This document shows positions 1 to 11,800 of a stretch of 64,000 nt of DNA, piece by piece (positions within the stretch are counted from its first letter, which is position 1; every line of letters begins with the position of its first letter). The notes beneath the pieces are model-generated. The model had not been told where the DNA came from, did no database searches, and worked only from the letters and a program-made list of their open reading frames with translations. A program made the translations under genes and the position numbers. The DNA comes from Brachionus plicatilis (Eukaryota; Rotifera; Eurotatoria; Ploima; Brachionidae), in contig QEOQ01000316.1 in assembly GCA_010279815.1 (NCBI GenBank), positions 1,574,193 to 1,638,192 of the forward strand. Reading direction: 5' to 3'.

Positions 1-1830
1 TTGCATTAGAATGCATCAAAATTTGAAAATTTTTTGCTCAATGGACATTTTAACAATCATTTTGAAACTAAAAAATTATGCAGAAAATATTTTTTGTAAA
101 GGAATTTTTCGACATGAATTTTTTAATTAATTTTAGAATATTTTTGTGTGTTTTTTAAAATACCTATATTTTTTAGATTTTTTTGCCTAAGACTCACTTA
201 TTTTGAACTGCTTATTACCGAAATTTCGGAACATTATCAAATGGTCATTATTTTGAAAGATTTGTTTAAAATTTTTCAAAGGAACTTTCTATTATTTTAA
301 AAATTAATTTTAAATTAATCGTGGCAAAACTTTTTAAAACATAACCATTCTTAAAGGTCCGGTAACTAAAATTTTATTCAGAAAAAATATTAAAATTTGA
401 AAGCTCAACTATCGAACAGTGAAGAAGTATTAAAAAAAAAATTTTTAAAAGTTCTGTGATATTCTAAAGTCTTCAAAAATAGTAGTTTCAAAAAAAAACT
501 GCCAATTCGAGTGTAAGGCTTCGAATTAAATGTTAAAAAATTTGCATCAAATTACATAGAATTTAAGAAAATTTTAGATTAAAATTTTTTTTTCAATTTG
601 AAATTAGAAATTTAAAATTTTTTTCCTAATTTTTAGATTAAATATTTAATACTAAAAAGATTTTTTTTTCTTATTTGTGCTGATAAATTTTTGACTCAAT
701 TTTTTAGGATATAATTGCTTTCTGCAGAAAAATTCAAAATTCAAAATATTCGATATTTTATTTTATTCAATTCAAGAATTTAAAAAATCTTAGATAATCA
801 AAAGATTTAAAAAAAAAAACATATCTTTTAATTTGTAAGGGTGTTAAATCAAATTTAGGATAGAAGAGTTTGAATTTAGATTTTATTTAAAAATTTTCGA
901 ATTAACATTTATTTGAATTCTTTTTGGATATCTCATAATGATCTTTAAGCTTATCTTTTTTTCTTTGTTATTAAAAATATTTCGACCATACCAAACAATT
1001 TCTGATGAAATGTTTTTTTATATTTGGCAAATTGAAGTTATATGATAAACTTGACATGTCATGTCAAGTTTATTTTCTTATTTAAAATTTTAATATGTTT
1101 CAAGGTTTAAAAGGTTTAAATATTTTAATTGATTTTAATGAAAAATTACTTTTAAAGACAAAAATATTTACTTTTTTAAAATTTAAAATTTATTTAAATG
1201 GAAAAATAAAATTATTTCAGCTTAAATGAATGGAAAATAAAAGTTATAAATTTGAATTTGTGAATTAACTTAACCTGAATTATTTAAATTATTGATTGTT
1301 TTTGTTAAATAAATTAGAGGTCAATCATTTTGATGTTAATTTGATAATGAACCATTTTTTGACATAAGATGTCTAGTAATGTTTAGTATTTATTTATTAA
1401 AAATTATCAAAATCATTAGATTAATTAAGTTTTAGAATTTTAAATGATCGTTTTGATCGTAAAATTTGATCTAGAACTTCAATTTGCCTTTTAATTGATA
1501 GTAAACATAATTCAAATTAAATTTATACACTTCCATATTTCATTTTTTGAGATTAACTTTAATTTTTTTTGTATTAAAATAAAAATTAACCTCAAATATT
1601 TAAATATTATTCAAAATTGAACTCGATTTCATTAGTCAAAAAATACATTAAGCTTTTATGTTTCGATTTTAGCCCAAAAATCATGAATAGGATTAATACA
1701 AAAAATATTTTCGATTTTAATAATTTAGTGATCAATGAATCGAAAAATCAATTAATTTTAATTTATTATTAAAAATAATTTACATACAGCAACAAAAAAA
1801 ATTCTAAAATTTTAAATTTTTCAATTCAAG
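1..1830. other. AT-rich non-coding stretch left of OTUD5 exon
   Basis: No convincing coding exon is visible on either strand. The OTUD5 reading frame enters its first visible exon through a splice acceptor at 1829-1830, so at least one upstream exon should exist; it is not recognisable here and may lie left of the window. The only clear structure is a 29-bp near-perfect palindrome at 1045-1073 with 14-bp arms (ATAAACTTGACATG and its complement around a single T). Confidence 0.6.
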
Positions 1831-3043
1831 TTGGAGCAAAATTTTTGTCGAGCACTAAAAGAAAAAAAGGGCTTTATCATAAAGCCTATGAAAGAAGACG
1901 GCGCATGTTTGTTCCGAGCAGTGGCCGATCAAATATATGGTGACCAGGAAATGCATTCCACCATTCGATCTCATTGCATGGATTATATTGTAAATAATAA
2001 AAATTTTTCTATCATATAATACAGAGTTGTTTAAAAGTCACAAGTCTCAAGTCAAGTCTAAGTCCGGACTTTTTTTTTCAAAAGCCCGAGCAAAGGCTTT
2101 AATTTTTTATTCTCTAAAAAAAAATTTTTAAGTCCGGACTTTTTTTTTGGACTTTTAAGCAACTCTGAAAAAATAAATTTTTAAAAATTCTAATTTTTTC
2201 AAAAAGGCTAAAAATGCCGACTATTTCAAACAATACATGACTGAGGACATAGAGCGGTATTTGGCGCGAAAACGGCAAGACAACTGCTTTGGCAATCACA
2301 TCGAAATAATAGCCATTGCGGAAATATACAACCGGCCAATAGAGGTATACGAATACAGCCTGGAGCCCAAGAACACATTTCAGGCCGAGTTCCAAACAGA
2401 CAACGAGCCCATTCGACTTTCTTACCATGGCCGAATGCACTACAACTCTGTGGTCAATCCGTTCAAAGCAACAATTGGGGTCGGACTGGGACTTCCGCAG
2501 CTAATTCCCGGTCTTGCCGAGAAAAATCTGCTGAATGAGGCCTTGAAAAAAAGCGAAGAGTTTCACATCGAAAAAACAATGTTGGATGACAAATTGAAGG
2601 CCAGTGATTGGGAAGCGACCAATGAAGAGCTTATGGAAATGGTTGCCAGAGAGTCTTACCTACAATGGCTTAAAGACAATGAGCAAAGAGACAGTGTGAA
2701 CATGCTGCAAGCGAATGCTGCGCCTGCTTCGTGCTCAAGCTGGTCTAGCAACGATCTTACCAATTGTTTTAGCAGGGAAAAGTTAAAGTTTTCTTCCTCA
2801 TCTAAATCGTCACCGGCATCAAACGCCAAAGCATCTTCAAAAATTTCCTCATCAGTGTCAACAAATTTGAACAAAGAGTTTGAGGACATCGATCTTTTTG
2901 CGCTAACTAATCAAACAGTGGATCAAAGCACTCTGCAGGACGACGAGGACATTTTGGCCCGAGTGTTGGCCGAGTCTCAGCAAGAATATTTGGACAGTCT
3001 GAAAATGAAGCACCAAAAGCAGAATAGCAGTCATCAATTTTAA
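1831..3043 (+). CDS. OTUD5: OTUD5-like OTU-family deubiquitinase, 3' part
   Basis: Exons 1831-1989 and 2207-3043, joined in phase 0 across a 217-nt GT-AG intron. The first visible codon is TTG directly after an acceptor (ttcaattcaag), so this is an internal exon and the N-terminus is missing. The protein has the OTU catalytic signature [14 protein letters not shown] (Asp and catalytic Cys), then HYNSVVNP near the end of the OTU fold, which carries the catalytic His in this family. The C-terminus [18 protein letters not shown] matches the conserved ubiquitin-interacting tail of OTUD5/DUBA. OTUD5 cleaves Lys48/Lys63 ubiquitin chains and acts in innate signalling and development in vertebrates; the role in this animal is inferred. 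The middle (about residues 190-260 of the visible part) is Ser-rich and low in complexity. A polyadenylation signal (AATAAA) lies at about 3074. The intron carries a small inverted-repeat element. Confidence 0.9.
2022..2167. mobile_element. hAT-like MITE in OTUD5 intron
   Basis: A 146-bp element bounded by 18-bp terminal inverted repeats: CAGAGTTGTTTAAAAGTC on the left and its complement with one mismatch on the right (2150-2167). The termini fit the YARNG rule of hAT elements. The flanking 8-mers (atataata and aaaaaata) agree at six of eight positions, which is weak evidence in such AT-rich DNA. Inside, AAGTCCGGACTTTTTTTT occurs twice. There is no coding capacity. Confidence 0.6.
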
Positions 3044-4383
3044 AATACTTGTTCATTTATTTGTATTATATTGAATAAAAACTTTGTTCATTTTTGGCTT
3101 ATAAACAATTTTGGAAAATTTTTTAAATTAATTTTTATTTTTTTTTATTTTTATTTTTTTCATTTTACTGACGCGGTTATTCGATGCGGCTTTCGCCGGC
3201 TCTGAATCGTGATGGCCTGCGCAAGTTCAGCTTATTGGATAGCTCGATCGGTTTATAGTTACCATTAAGTTATTTAAAATAAATTTAAATATTTTTTTTC
3301 GTTTTTTTTTTTATGCAATTTATTATTAAATTTTTTGTTTCTTAATCGAAATTGTTTTATACTTTATGTTGAGATATTTTTATTTCATGTTTGTTTCTCT
3401 CTTTTTTTTTCTTTTTGATGTATTGAAGATAAATATTTGGAATAAAAGTGTAAATAGCTTGATTAAAGTGAAAATTAATTGAATTTTTAATCTATAAAAT
3501 TTTGAATCTGGTAATGGTTTTTAATTTTTTCGAATTGTCATTCGAATATAACTAGCAAAAAATCGATCAAAAAAGAATTCTTTGAAGAAAATTTTTTGAA
3601 TGAGCTAAATCATTTTTTTATATTAAAAATTTAACTTTTTTAAATTAATTGATTAAATTTTTTGCTTTAATCATATTTTTTGATCATGATTAAAAAGTTT
3701 AAATCTCAATATTTAAAAAAAAATTAAAATATTAAAATTAAAATAAATAAAAGCTGAACAAACAAATAGCCACAAACTAATCGTCCAAATCCTGTTTGTT
3801 TAAAATCAATTATCAATCAACAAAATCTACACTAAAGTCTGCTAAAAATAAAAATAAAAAGTAAGGTTTAAGGTTTTAATATCAATGAATTTATTGTAAA
3901 ATTTTTAATATATATTTGAATTTGAATTAACAAAAATTGAATTTTGATGTTAAACAAACAAACAAAAGTTCTGATATTTAATCACCAAATTAGCTCTTTC
4001 ACAAAACGTGACAAAAACTGAATAAATTTGACTTAGTTTAATATTAAATTTTCTTTTTCAAGCTCCTTTATTATTTTTCGTAGTGTGTAATTTGTTTGTG
4101 ACAAAATCATGAGGAAAAAAAATCATTAGAATGATAAAGAAGCTATAATTAACTCTATAAAACTGTATAAAACTTTTTATTAAATATTAATAAAAAATTC
4201 ATTAGCAGTATTTCTGAATCATGCTTATTGTACTAAATTATCTTTTGTTTATTATTTATACTAGCATATAATAAAAAAATTGTCTTTTTTAAAATATTAA
4301 AAATTAAGTTATATTTATGATTTATTTTTAACAAGAATTTGAAAATGCTTTGTATTTATTTCACTTATAATAATTATTAGATA
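3044..4383. other. Intergenic AT-rich DNA with one GC-rich islet
   Basis: Downstream flank of OTUD5. It is nearly all A and T except for a GC-rich islet of about 90 bp at 3170-3262 that contains a CGGC-TTTC-GCCG hairpin. No gene is recognised in the rest. Confidence 0.5.
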
Positions 4384-4734
4384 CCGTAAATCCTTTTAAA
4401 CTACCCCGGGGTAATAGACTATAAATAGCTATAACCCCCCTACCTTTGACTCGAGTAAAGCCCCAGTTTTTTAATTATAAAATTTCTTTTTTACCCCGAG
4501 CTAAAAAAAATTAAAATAAAATCTTATATTTTTTTTTATTTTTTTTTTAAATTTTTGTAAATAAGTACCGAACTAATCAATTATAAGCCCAGTAAAAAAT
4601 CAATATTTTTTTTGTATTACCCCGGGTGTATAGTTTTAAAACAAAAAAATTCTTTAACGCAAATAATATTTTTAAATTAGAACCCCAGTGATTTTTTATT
4701 TGAAGCCCATGGGGTAGCTTACAAGGATTTACGG
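4384..4734. mobile_element. TA-flanked MITE (mariner-like)
   Basis: The element begins CCGTAAATCCTTTTAA and ends with the inverse, giving terminal inverted repeats of about 25 bp that run into CTACCCC. It is flanked by TA on both sides (4382-4383 and 4735-4736), the target duplication typical of Tc1/mariner elements. The interior has several CCCCGGGG/CCCCGGG blocks that stand out from the AT-rich surroundings. There is no open reading frame, so it is a non-autonomous copy. Confidence 0.65.
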
Positions 4735-4736
4735 TA

Positions 4737-5889
4737 AATATTTTGGTAGAAATTGGAGACTAATAAATTATTGCTGCTTAGAATAAAGTAAAAGTCTGAA
4801 GCAAAGTTTTTGGTTTGAAATTCATTCGGATCTATTTGCGACCAAAACTTATTTATTTGTATTTTTTTCACTTTTAAAAATATTATAATGGATTTTTTAA
4901 TTAAATTTAATTTAAATAATTTAAATAATTTATTTTGCATTTTTCAATTAATTTTTTTTTAATTATTTATTAGAAATTAAAAATTTTATTAAATAATTAA
5001 TTAGATACAAGCAATCAAAGATTCGCTATTTAAAATTTATATTCTTCTATAAACATTTCTCAGATACTCGGATTAACGAACTTGGAATTTAAATGACCAA
5101 ATTTTTTAATATCATAATCATCGAATTTTCATTTAGAAGTAACAAGATACTCATTTAAATTTTATGTTTATACTCATTTTTTTTTCGAAAAGTTTCTGAT
5201 TAAAATTTTTTATTTCTTTAAGGTCTTCAATAAAAATTTATTAAATACTTATTATTAATAAATTAAAAGAATCTTAATTTTAGTATTTTTGTTTTAAAAA
5301 AATGTATGAAAAGAAAATCATATAGTCATAATTAATCCATTTAGAAAGCTGTTTAAGAATAAGTTAAAACAATTTTTAATTCAAATTATTTATTATTTAA
5401 AATATTTATTAAAAATAAATCATATTAACTGTTATGCTTTTTAATTGATAATGAATAAATGTTAATTAAATTTCAATTTTTCCTAATGGTTCATTGTTAT
5501 TTTTTCCAATAGAAATAAACCTTAAATATCAAACAAATAAATAAATGTAATGCCTTACATTTTAACAAACTCTTAAGAGACATATTGATATGAATTTATT
5601 GCTACCGAAATTTATTAAATATTAAAAAATCAACTCGATCTTTTTTTTCTCTTCACATTAATTAAAATATAACAAACTTTGTAAATTTCCTCTCAATATT
5701 TATCTTTTAAAATTTTTTAAAATGGAATGGATTGCTCTAATAGCTCGGCATAACTTTAACAATCCTTTAAACACTATCTTCTCATTATATACAAAAAAAA
5801 TAACGCAATAAAGGTAAAATGAAAATTGAAAAATAATAAAAAAAAAAACTCATTCGACTTAGATTACTGATAAATTTTTTCGATCGATT
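4737..5889. other. Intergenic AT-rich DNA
   Basis: Spacer between the mariner-like element and the 3' end of the IQGAP gene. I see no coding exon, RNA gene or repeat structure in it; the short open frames are low-complexity A/T sequence. Confidence 0.5.
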
Positions 5890-8800
5890 TCATTTTCCGT
5901 AGAATTTTTTATTCAATAGAAATATTAGCAAATTAACATTGATTTTGGCCTTATCGAACATTTTCATAATTGAAGCACCTTCGTATTGCATCTGAAGCAA
6001 ATCCTGAAAAACCAATTCCACTTTTTCCATGGTGACACCCATGAATTTTGCTGACACATCAAATACACCCGGCTCGTCAGTGGTACTTATTTCAAACAAA
6101 ACATTTTTAAATCTAGAAATAAAATAAAGATTATTTATATTTTTAAATTTTATTTTTTTTCCAAATTACTGATTCGGACTGAGATTCTCAATTTCCAAAA
6201 TGACTCCTTTGTCGTACAACTTGGCAGCCGAATATTTTATGGTGCCGATTATTTTTTCCTCTTTTCGTTTGAACGGATTTTTGCTCTTTGACCTAAACAA
6301 GAAAAAAATTTTATTTTTTAAAAAATTTTCATTTTTTAAAATTTTAATTGGCATGGTTTTTCGTTAGTAGATAAATATATTTTTTTTTGGAAATAATTTT
6401 ATTTAAAAAAAGTAGATAAAATAAATAGTGGATAAAAATATTATTCAGTAGATAATTTTATTCAAAGGTTGTTAATAGAGTAGATATTTATCATTAAAGT
6501 GATAATATTTTTGGATAAAATTGCGATTAACATGCAGTTAGACCATCAAAATCCACAACAATTTCAACAGGACAAGATCTTGTCGAAAACAATATTGAAG
6601 TTGTTGTTGAGAAACGTAAACGTGGAAGACCAAAAAAATCTAACAATGAGAGCAAGCAGTCGTCAAAAAGAGTAACAGAATAAGTGTGAAATAGATTGTT
6701 TGTTTTTTTTCAAGGTATTTTTTTTAATATTTTTTTATAGGATTTTTGGTAATTTTACGTAAATTTACGTTAAATTACTTTGTACAAAAAGTGAATTTAC
6801 GTTAAATTACTTTGTACAAAAAGTGAATTAACGTTATTTTACGTAAAAATTGGTAAAAATGAAAATGCCAAAAAAAAGCTCAATTTTCTGAATTTTTTAT
6901 TATTTTCTAATAAATTTTGAAAAAAGAGTTTCTTTTTATTTAATTAAAATTTGCCAAAATTTCCTTTTTTTAACTTTTTTTTTACCATTTTTACCTTTAT
7001 TTACATAAATTTACGTAAAAATTAGTAAAAAAAAGTTTATAAAGTAACTTTTGGCATATTTTAATTAAATAAAAAGAAACTACTTTTTTCAAAATTTGTT
7101 AGAAAATAATAAAAAATTCAAAAAATTGAGTTTTTTTTTGGCATTTTCATTTTTACGTAAATTCACTTTTTATTACAAATTAATGTGAGTCAAATCAAGT
7201 CAATATTTAAGTCAAGTCTTGTCAAATCGGCACTGTATATTGAAAAAATAAATATCTTCTACTAAAAACTTTTATCTGCTTTTTTTAAATAAAATTATCT
7301 ACTAAAAAATATTTATCTACTGACACAAAATATATCCATTTTAATTTAAAAAAAAAAAAAGAATACCCTTTCTTGTTATTGAATCCATCTAGACATGCTT
7401 TGACATATTCATTGTAATAGGAAACCTGTTCTTTGAGTAAATTTTGCTTTTTTTGCAGCACTTGGTAAACTTGTTTTAAATGGCTCATCTCTTTTTGGCG
7501 TCTTTGTCGATGCTTTCTTTGGCTGCGAATATCCTGACCGATTCGGCTGATTACTGATTGATAATTGTTGGCACTGGACACTACGCCAGCTTGTTCTAAA
7601 TCTAGCAAATTTTGTCTTACTTCTCGTTTAATGTTTTCCAATGGCATGGCTAGAGATTTTCTGATCAAGTCAAGTTGATCAATACCAGACATGATTTTGT
7701 TGTTTTTTTGGCGTTTTTTTACCAATTTTTGATGCAAAATCTCTTGTTCAAATGTACATGGTGAGTTCAAGATCATTTTTAGGTTATCCCCGTTTTGACA
7801 GTGGATAAGCTCAATGATCAAGCGTTTGGTTCTGATGAACAAATTGATTAGGTCAGCTTTTTCTTCGCCATTCGGAGTGAACCGGTTGGTCAAAGTTAAA
7901 CATAGCTGTGTGTTTCTGCTCAAATTTGAGTTGTTGCGCGACATTGTTTCCTGTTTGGGCGAATCATTGGTTCCATTGCTTCCAAGACTGGTTCTTGAGC
8001 ACAAATTTTCAGTCAATGAATCCAAATTGGGATCGAATTGCAGCAAATCGAATATTTCCCTTAGAGGATCCTTGGTGTCCGCAGCTATTTTGTCCAAATG
8101 TTGGATCAAAATTTTGTGCGTATCCGAAATTTCTTGCACTGTCATGTAAACAATCGGTTTGGTCAAAACAATCAAATCACTGTATTCATCAATTCCGAAG
8201 TACTCGTCCGCCTCGCACACACTGCACACTTCATTGAAATAGCTCCTAATTTGCTCATGAGATTCTTTAATAAATGGATTTAGACATGCCAAATGGGCGT
8301 TCTCAGTATCACCATACTTAAATTTTTTTTAAATTAATAAAAATTAGGAAAATGAAAAAATTTTTTTAAATCAATAAAAAATTCAAAAAAAAATTTTTTT
8401 CTTAAATTAATAAAAAAAAATTTTTTAATAATTAAATTTAAAAAAATTTAATTTTTTTTTAAAGTTTTTTACTAACTCCTTTGCTCATTGATATTAGCTG
8501 TAGATGTTTGGCAATGCATGCCAAATTTTTTCGCTGCTCCGAGTCAAGTGCTGTTCCTGCCTTCACATCAATTACATCATAAGCATCGGGCGAGCAAATA
8601 GCTGAGTTTATGAATCTATAGTAGACCAAGTTGCCAATTATTTTCAAAATTTCTCTCTCCGAAGCATTCGGAAATTTTCGCCTCAAGCCCAATCTGAGTA
8701 TTTTGGCAATGTATCTTAGGCCGTATGGCAATTTATCTATTGACTTGATGATCATGTGCAGGAACTTTTTGGTATAGTGTTTAACCAGTCTGATATTTTC

Positions 8801-11800
8801 CTCGAATTGCTTGCGTATTTCCTCATGCTCAAGAGCTTTTTGATTAGTGATGTCATATGGAAGACCAGTTGGCTTTCCTGTATCCGATTCGATTTTATTG
8901 ATCCAAATTTTGTACAATTCCGAGGGATTTAGGCACAGTTGTAAATTTTTCAAGGCCAAAAATTCCTCGATGGTTTGATTTAGCAGACTGCGGAGAATAT
9001 TTTCACCACGATGTTTGCGGTACAAAGAAACTATTACTTTAATTACCAGCGGTGTGCCTGTTATTATGTCTGACATTTTGTCAACTTTAGACCTTTAGAA
9101 AAAAATTGATTAATAACTTAATTTATTTATTAAAAATGCACTCAAACTGGTCGAGCATTATGGAAGGAATTTATTTTATTGAAATTAATCATAAAATTTT
9201 AGATTTATTTTGTTAAGCACTGAGCAAATTTAGAAAACTTACAATTTTTTATTGCTTTTTAAAAATTTAAATTAATAAAAAATTTTAAAATATTTTAAAA
9301 GTTTTCTTAAGAAGATAGATAATTTTAAAAAATTAAAATCATTACTCGATTTCTAGCTGTAATGAAGCGTTGAAGAGCTTAAGTAGCAGGTATTCTTCTC
9401 TAGAATTGGCCGCATAGTTGAACAGCTGAAGCACAACAGTCTCAATAAATTTTGATGTATTTGTAGCTGGTAAAACAAACAACAATTTTGCCAAGTATAC
9501 AGGATTTGTTTGCAAAAGGTAAAACAAATTTTGATACAATTCCATTTTTAGATGATTTTCTTTGCTCAACTGTTTTATTTGATTTGTTTGATTTTGTTCG
9601 ATGTCTTCTTTATATTTTTTTAGCTTTTTATGCTGCATCAAAACGTCCTGTAGGGTAATTCGATTTTTGACCAAAAGTCCTATTTTTACGTCCATCATAT
9701 CCAATTCTTGTTCCAAATTTTTGTTCATCTTAATGGCCGTAATTATCTGGCGCTTGAGCTCTTGTAATTCTGGCCACAAATATTTAGCTTTAAAAAATTT
9801 TAATTGTATCTTAATCTTACCTATTTCTTCGGTAAAATCACAATTGTTCTCTTCAAGAAGGTACACAAATTTACGCACCACTCTCAAAGGCGGATTTTGA
9901 TCATTAACTAAATAAAATTTTATTTTTCCATGTTAAATTAAAGAAAATATTTACCAAGTGACAAATAATCTTCCTTGGCTTGTTTTGAGCGAACATAAGA
10001 TTGAATTTTAACAATTGCATTCTCCTTTTTTTTTACAAAATAAATTCTTAAAAATTAAGTTAATTAAAAATTACATTAAGTTTAAAATGTTGAATTTTTT
10101 CCAAATATCTCTTTCGATTTAGCCACATTTTGACATAAGACTGGATCAATATGATTTTTGGCTGATTTTTTTTGTAGTTTTCAAGCCGGTCTAAAAATTT
10201 TCTCTTGCAGCGAATGCCTCGCCACCAGGCCTTTAAAAAAAAATAATAAAAAAATTTATTTTTCTCTTTAATTGAATACCTGAATTTTAATTATGTTGTT
10301 TTCGTTTCTAAGAAAATGTTGGTACCTCTGGTTGAGTGATTCCCTGACAAGATGTCCTCTGACCAGAGCCTGAATTTTTACGATTGTAGGCTCTTTTGAT
10401 TTGTATAATAGATTTTGTTCATATTTTTCGGTAGTATTATCAATGGCTTTTTTTAGCATAGTTCGCGTTATTAGATTTGCTGTTGGTCCGAATGAAATTG
10501 GCATTGTCCAGCTAAATGTGTTGGCGTTTAATAAATTTAAGTAAAAATCAAGATCATCAACTGTTTTGTTCCAAAAATATTCACTGTTCACACATGGTTG
10601 AGCTTGAATAAAAGATTAAATAATTTTTTATTTAGTTTTTTATTTTTTTTTTAAATAAATATTTTTCTCTATTTTTTTTAAATAAAAAGTTGTTTATAAA
10701 ATTTATGCAAAAATAATTTTTAAGATTTAAATAAATCTTGGCTTAATTTATTTTTTAAAAATAAAAATTAAATAACATCAATATTAAAATTCTTAGTCTT
10801 TATTTTAATTAAGCTATTTGTCATTCATTTTTTATTTAAAAAAAAAAATTAAATAGCCATTTGATTATGTGAAAATTAAAAAAAATTTCTTTTGTTTTAA
10901 ATGATATTTTTAGATAACAATTAAAAATATTGGTAAGCTTTGAGTATTAAATTTAATCAATCAACTAAACTACCTAGTTTTCTCTTTTGGCTACAATAGA
11001 TTAAATTTATAAGTTTATTTTTAAATAATAATTTTGAAATTGATCATTTTATTTTTTCTAAATTAATTTTTTAAATGATTTAACTTACATTTACAAATTC
11101 TCTTTAAGTCTTTATACGTCTGAAAATATTGATCTAAGCATTCCAGATCATCTTTGAGCTGAATGCCGAGTATTTTGTCATTTATCAGACGCAAGATCTC
11201 TTCTTTGTTACCATCTTGGTCTTCGATTTGATTCAATAGAATCATTGATTTTGTCATACTAAGCGCATTCTCCAATTTAATATTACAGTTTTTTATCTCA
11301 TCTTTAATATCATCGATGTCCAAGTTATTTTTTATCTAAAATAAATGAATAACTAAAAATAAAAAAATTGAAAAAAAAATACTTTTTTTAAATTTTTCAT
11401 TTGAAAATGATACAAATAAGCATTTTGATCGACAATCAAAGTGTTGTCATCCCGATGTGGAAGTGAATTTTTCAACAAATAAAGAGTATGAGAATAGTTA
11501 TCTTTTTCTAGAGATTCATTTATTAAAACAACTGCCAGGCATTCTTGCTCAAAATCGGCATTTGTTTGCAAAATCAGATCTTGTATTTCACCATGAGTCA
11601 ATAAACCACAAGCAAAAAGATCGGAATTAGCCGAGTTTTCGGTCAAATCGCTAATCTCCGAATGACCGCTATCACTTAGTGAAGTGTATTTGTCTTTATC
11701 AATCAAGTTTTCGGTCGCTCCGACTGTGTTATTATTTGTTTTGTACTGTTTGAGTAAAATAAAAGATTCAAAATATTTTTTTTTTGCCAAAGGATTATTT

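Noticed and set aside
1045..1073. 29-bp palindrome as an operator or transcription-factor site
   Set aside because: No gene or family knowledge ties it to regulation; left as a bare palindrome.
1831..2019. A 62-residue protein starting at TTG 1831 and running to 2019
   Set aside because: The segment starts at a splice acceptor and reads through the donor at 1990; the real exon is internal to OTUD5 and ends at 1989.
2114..2889. Minus-strand frames across OTUD5
   Set aside because: Antisense to clearly conserved OTU and C-terminal coding sequence; no family features of their own.
7814..8283. Overlapping plus-strand open frames
   Set aside because: They are antisense shadows of IQGAP exon 15, which has strong family similarity on the minus strand.
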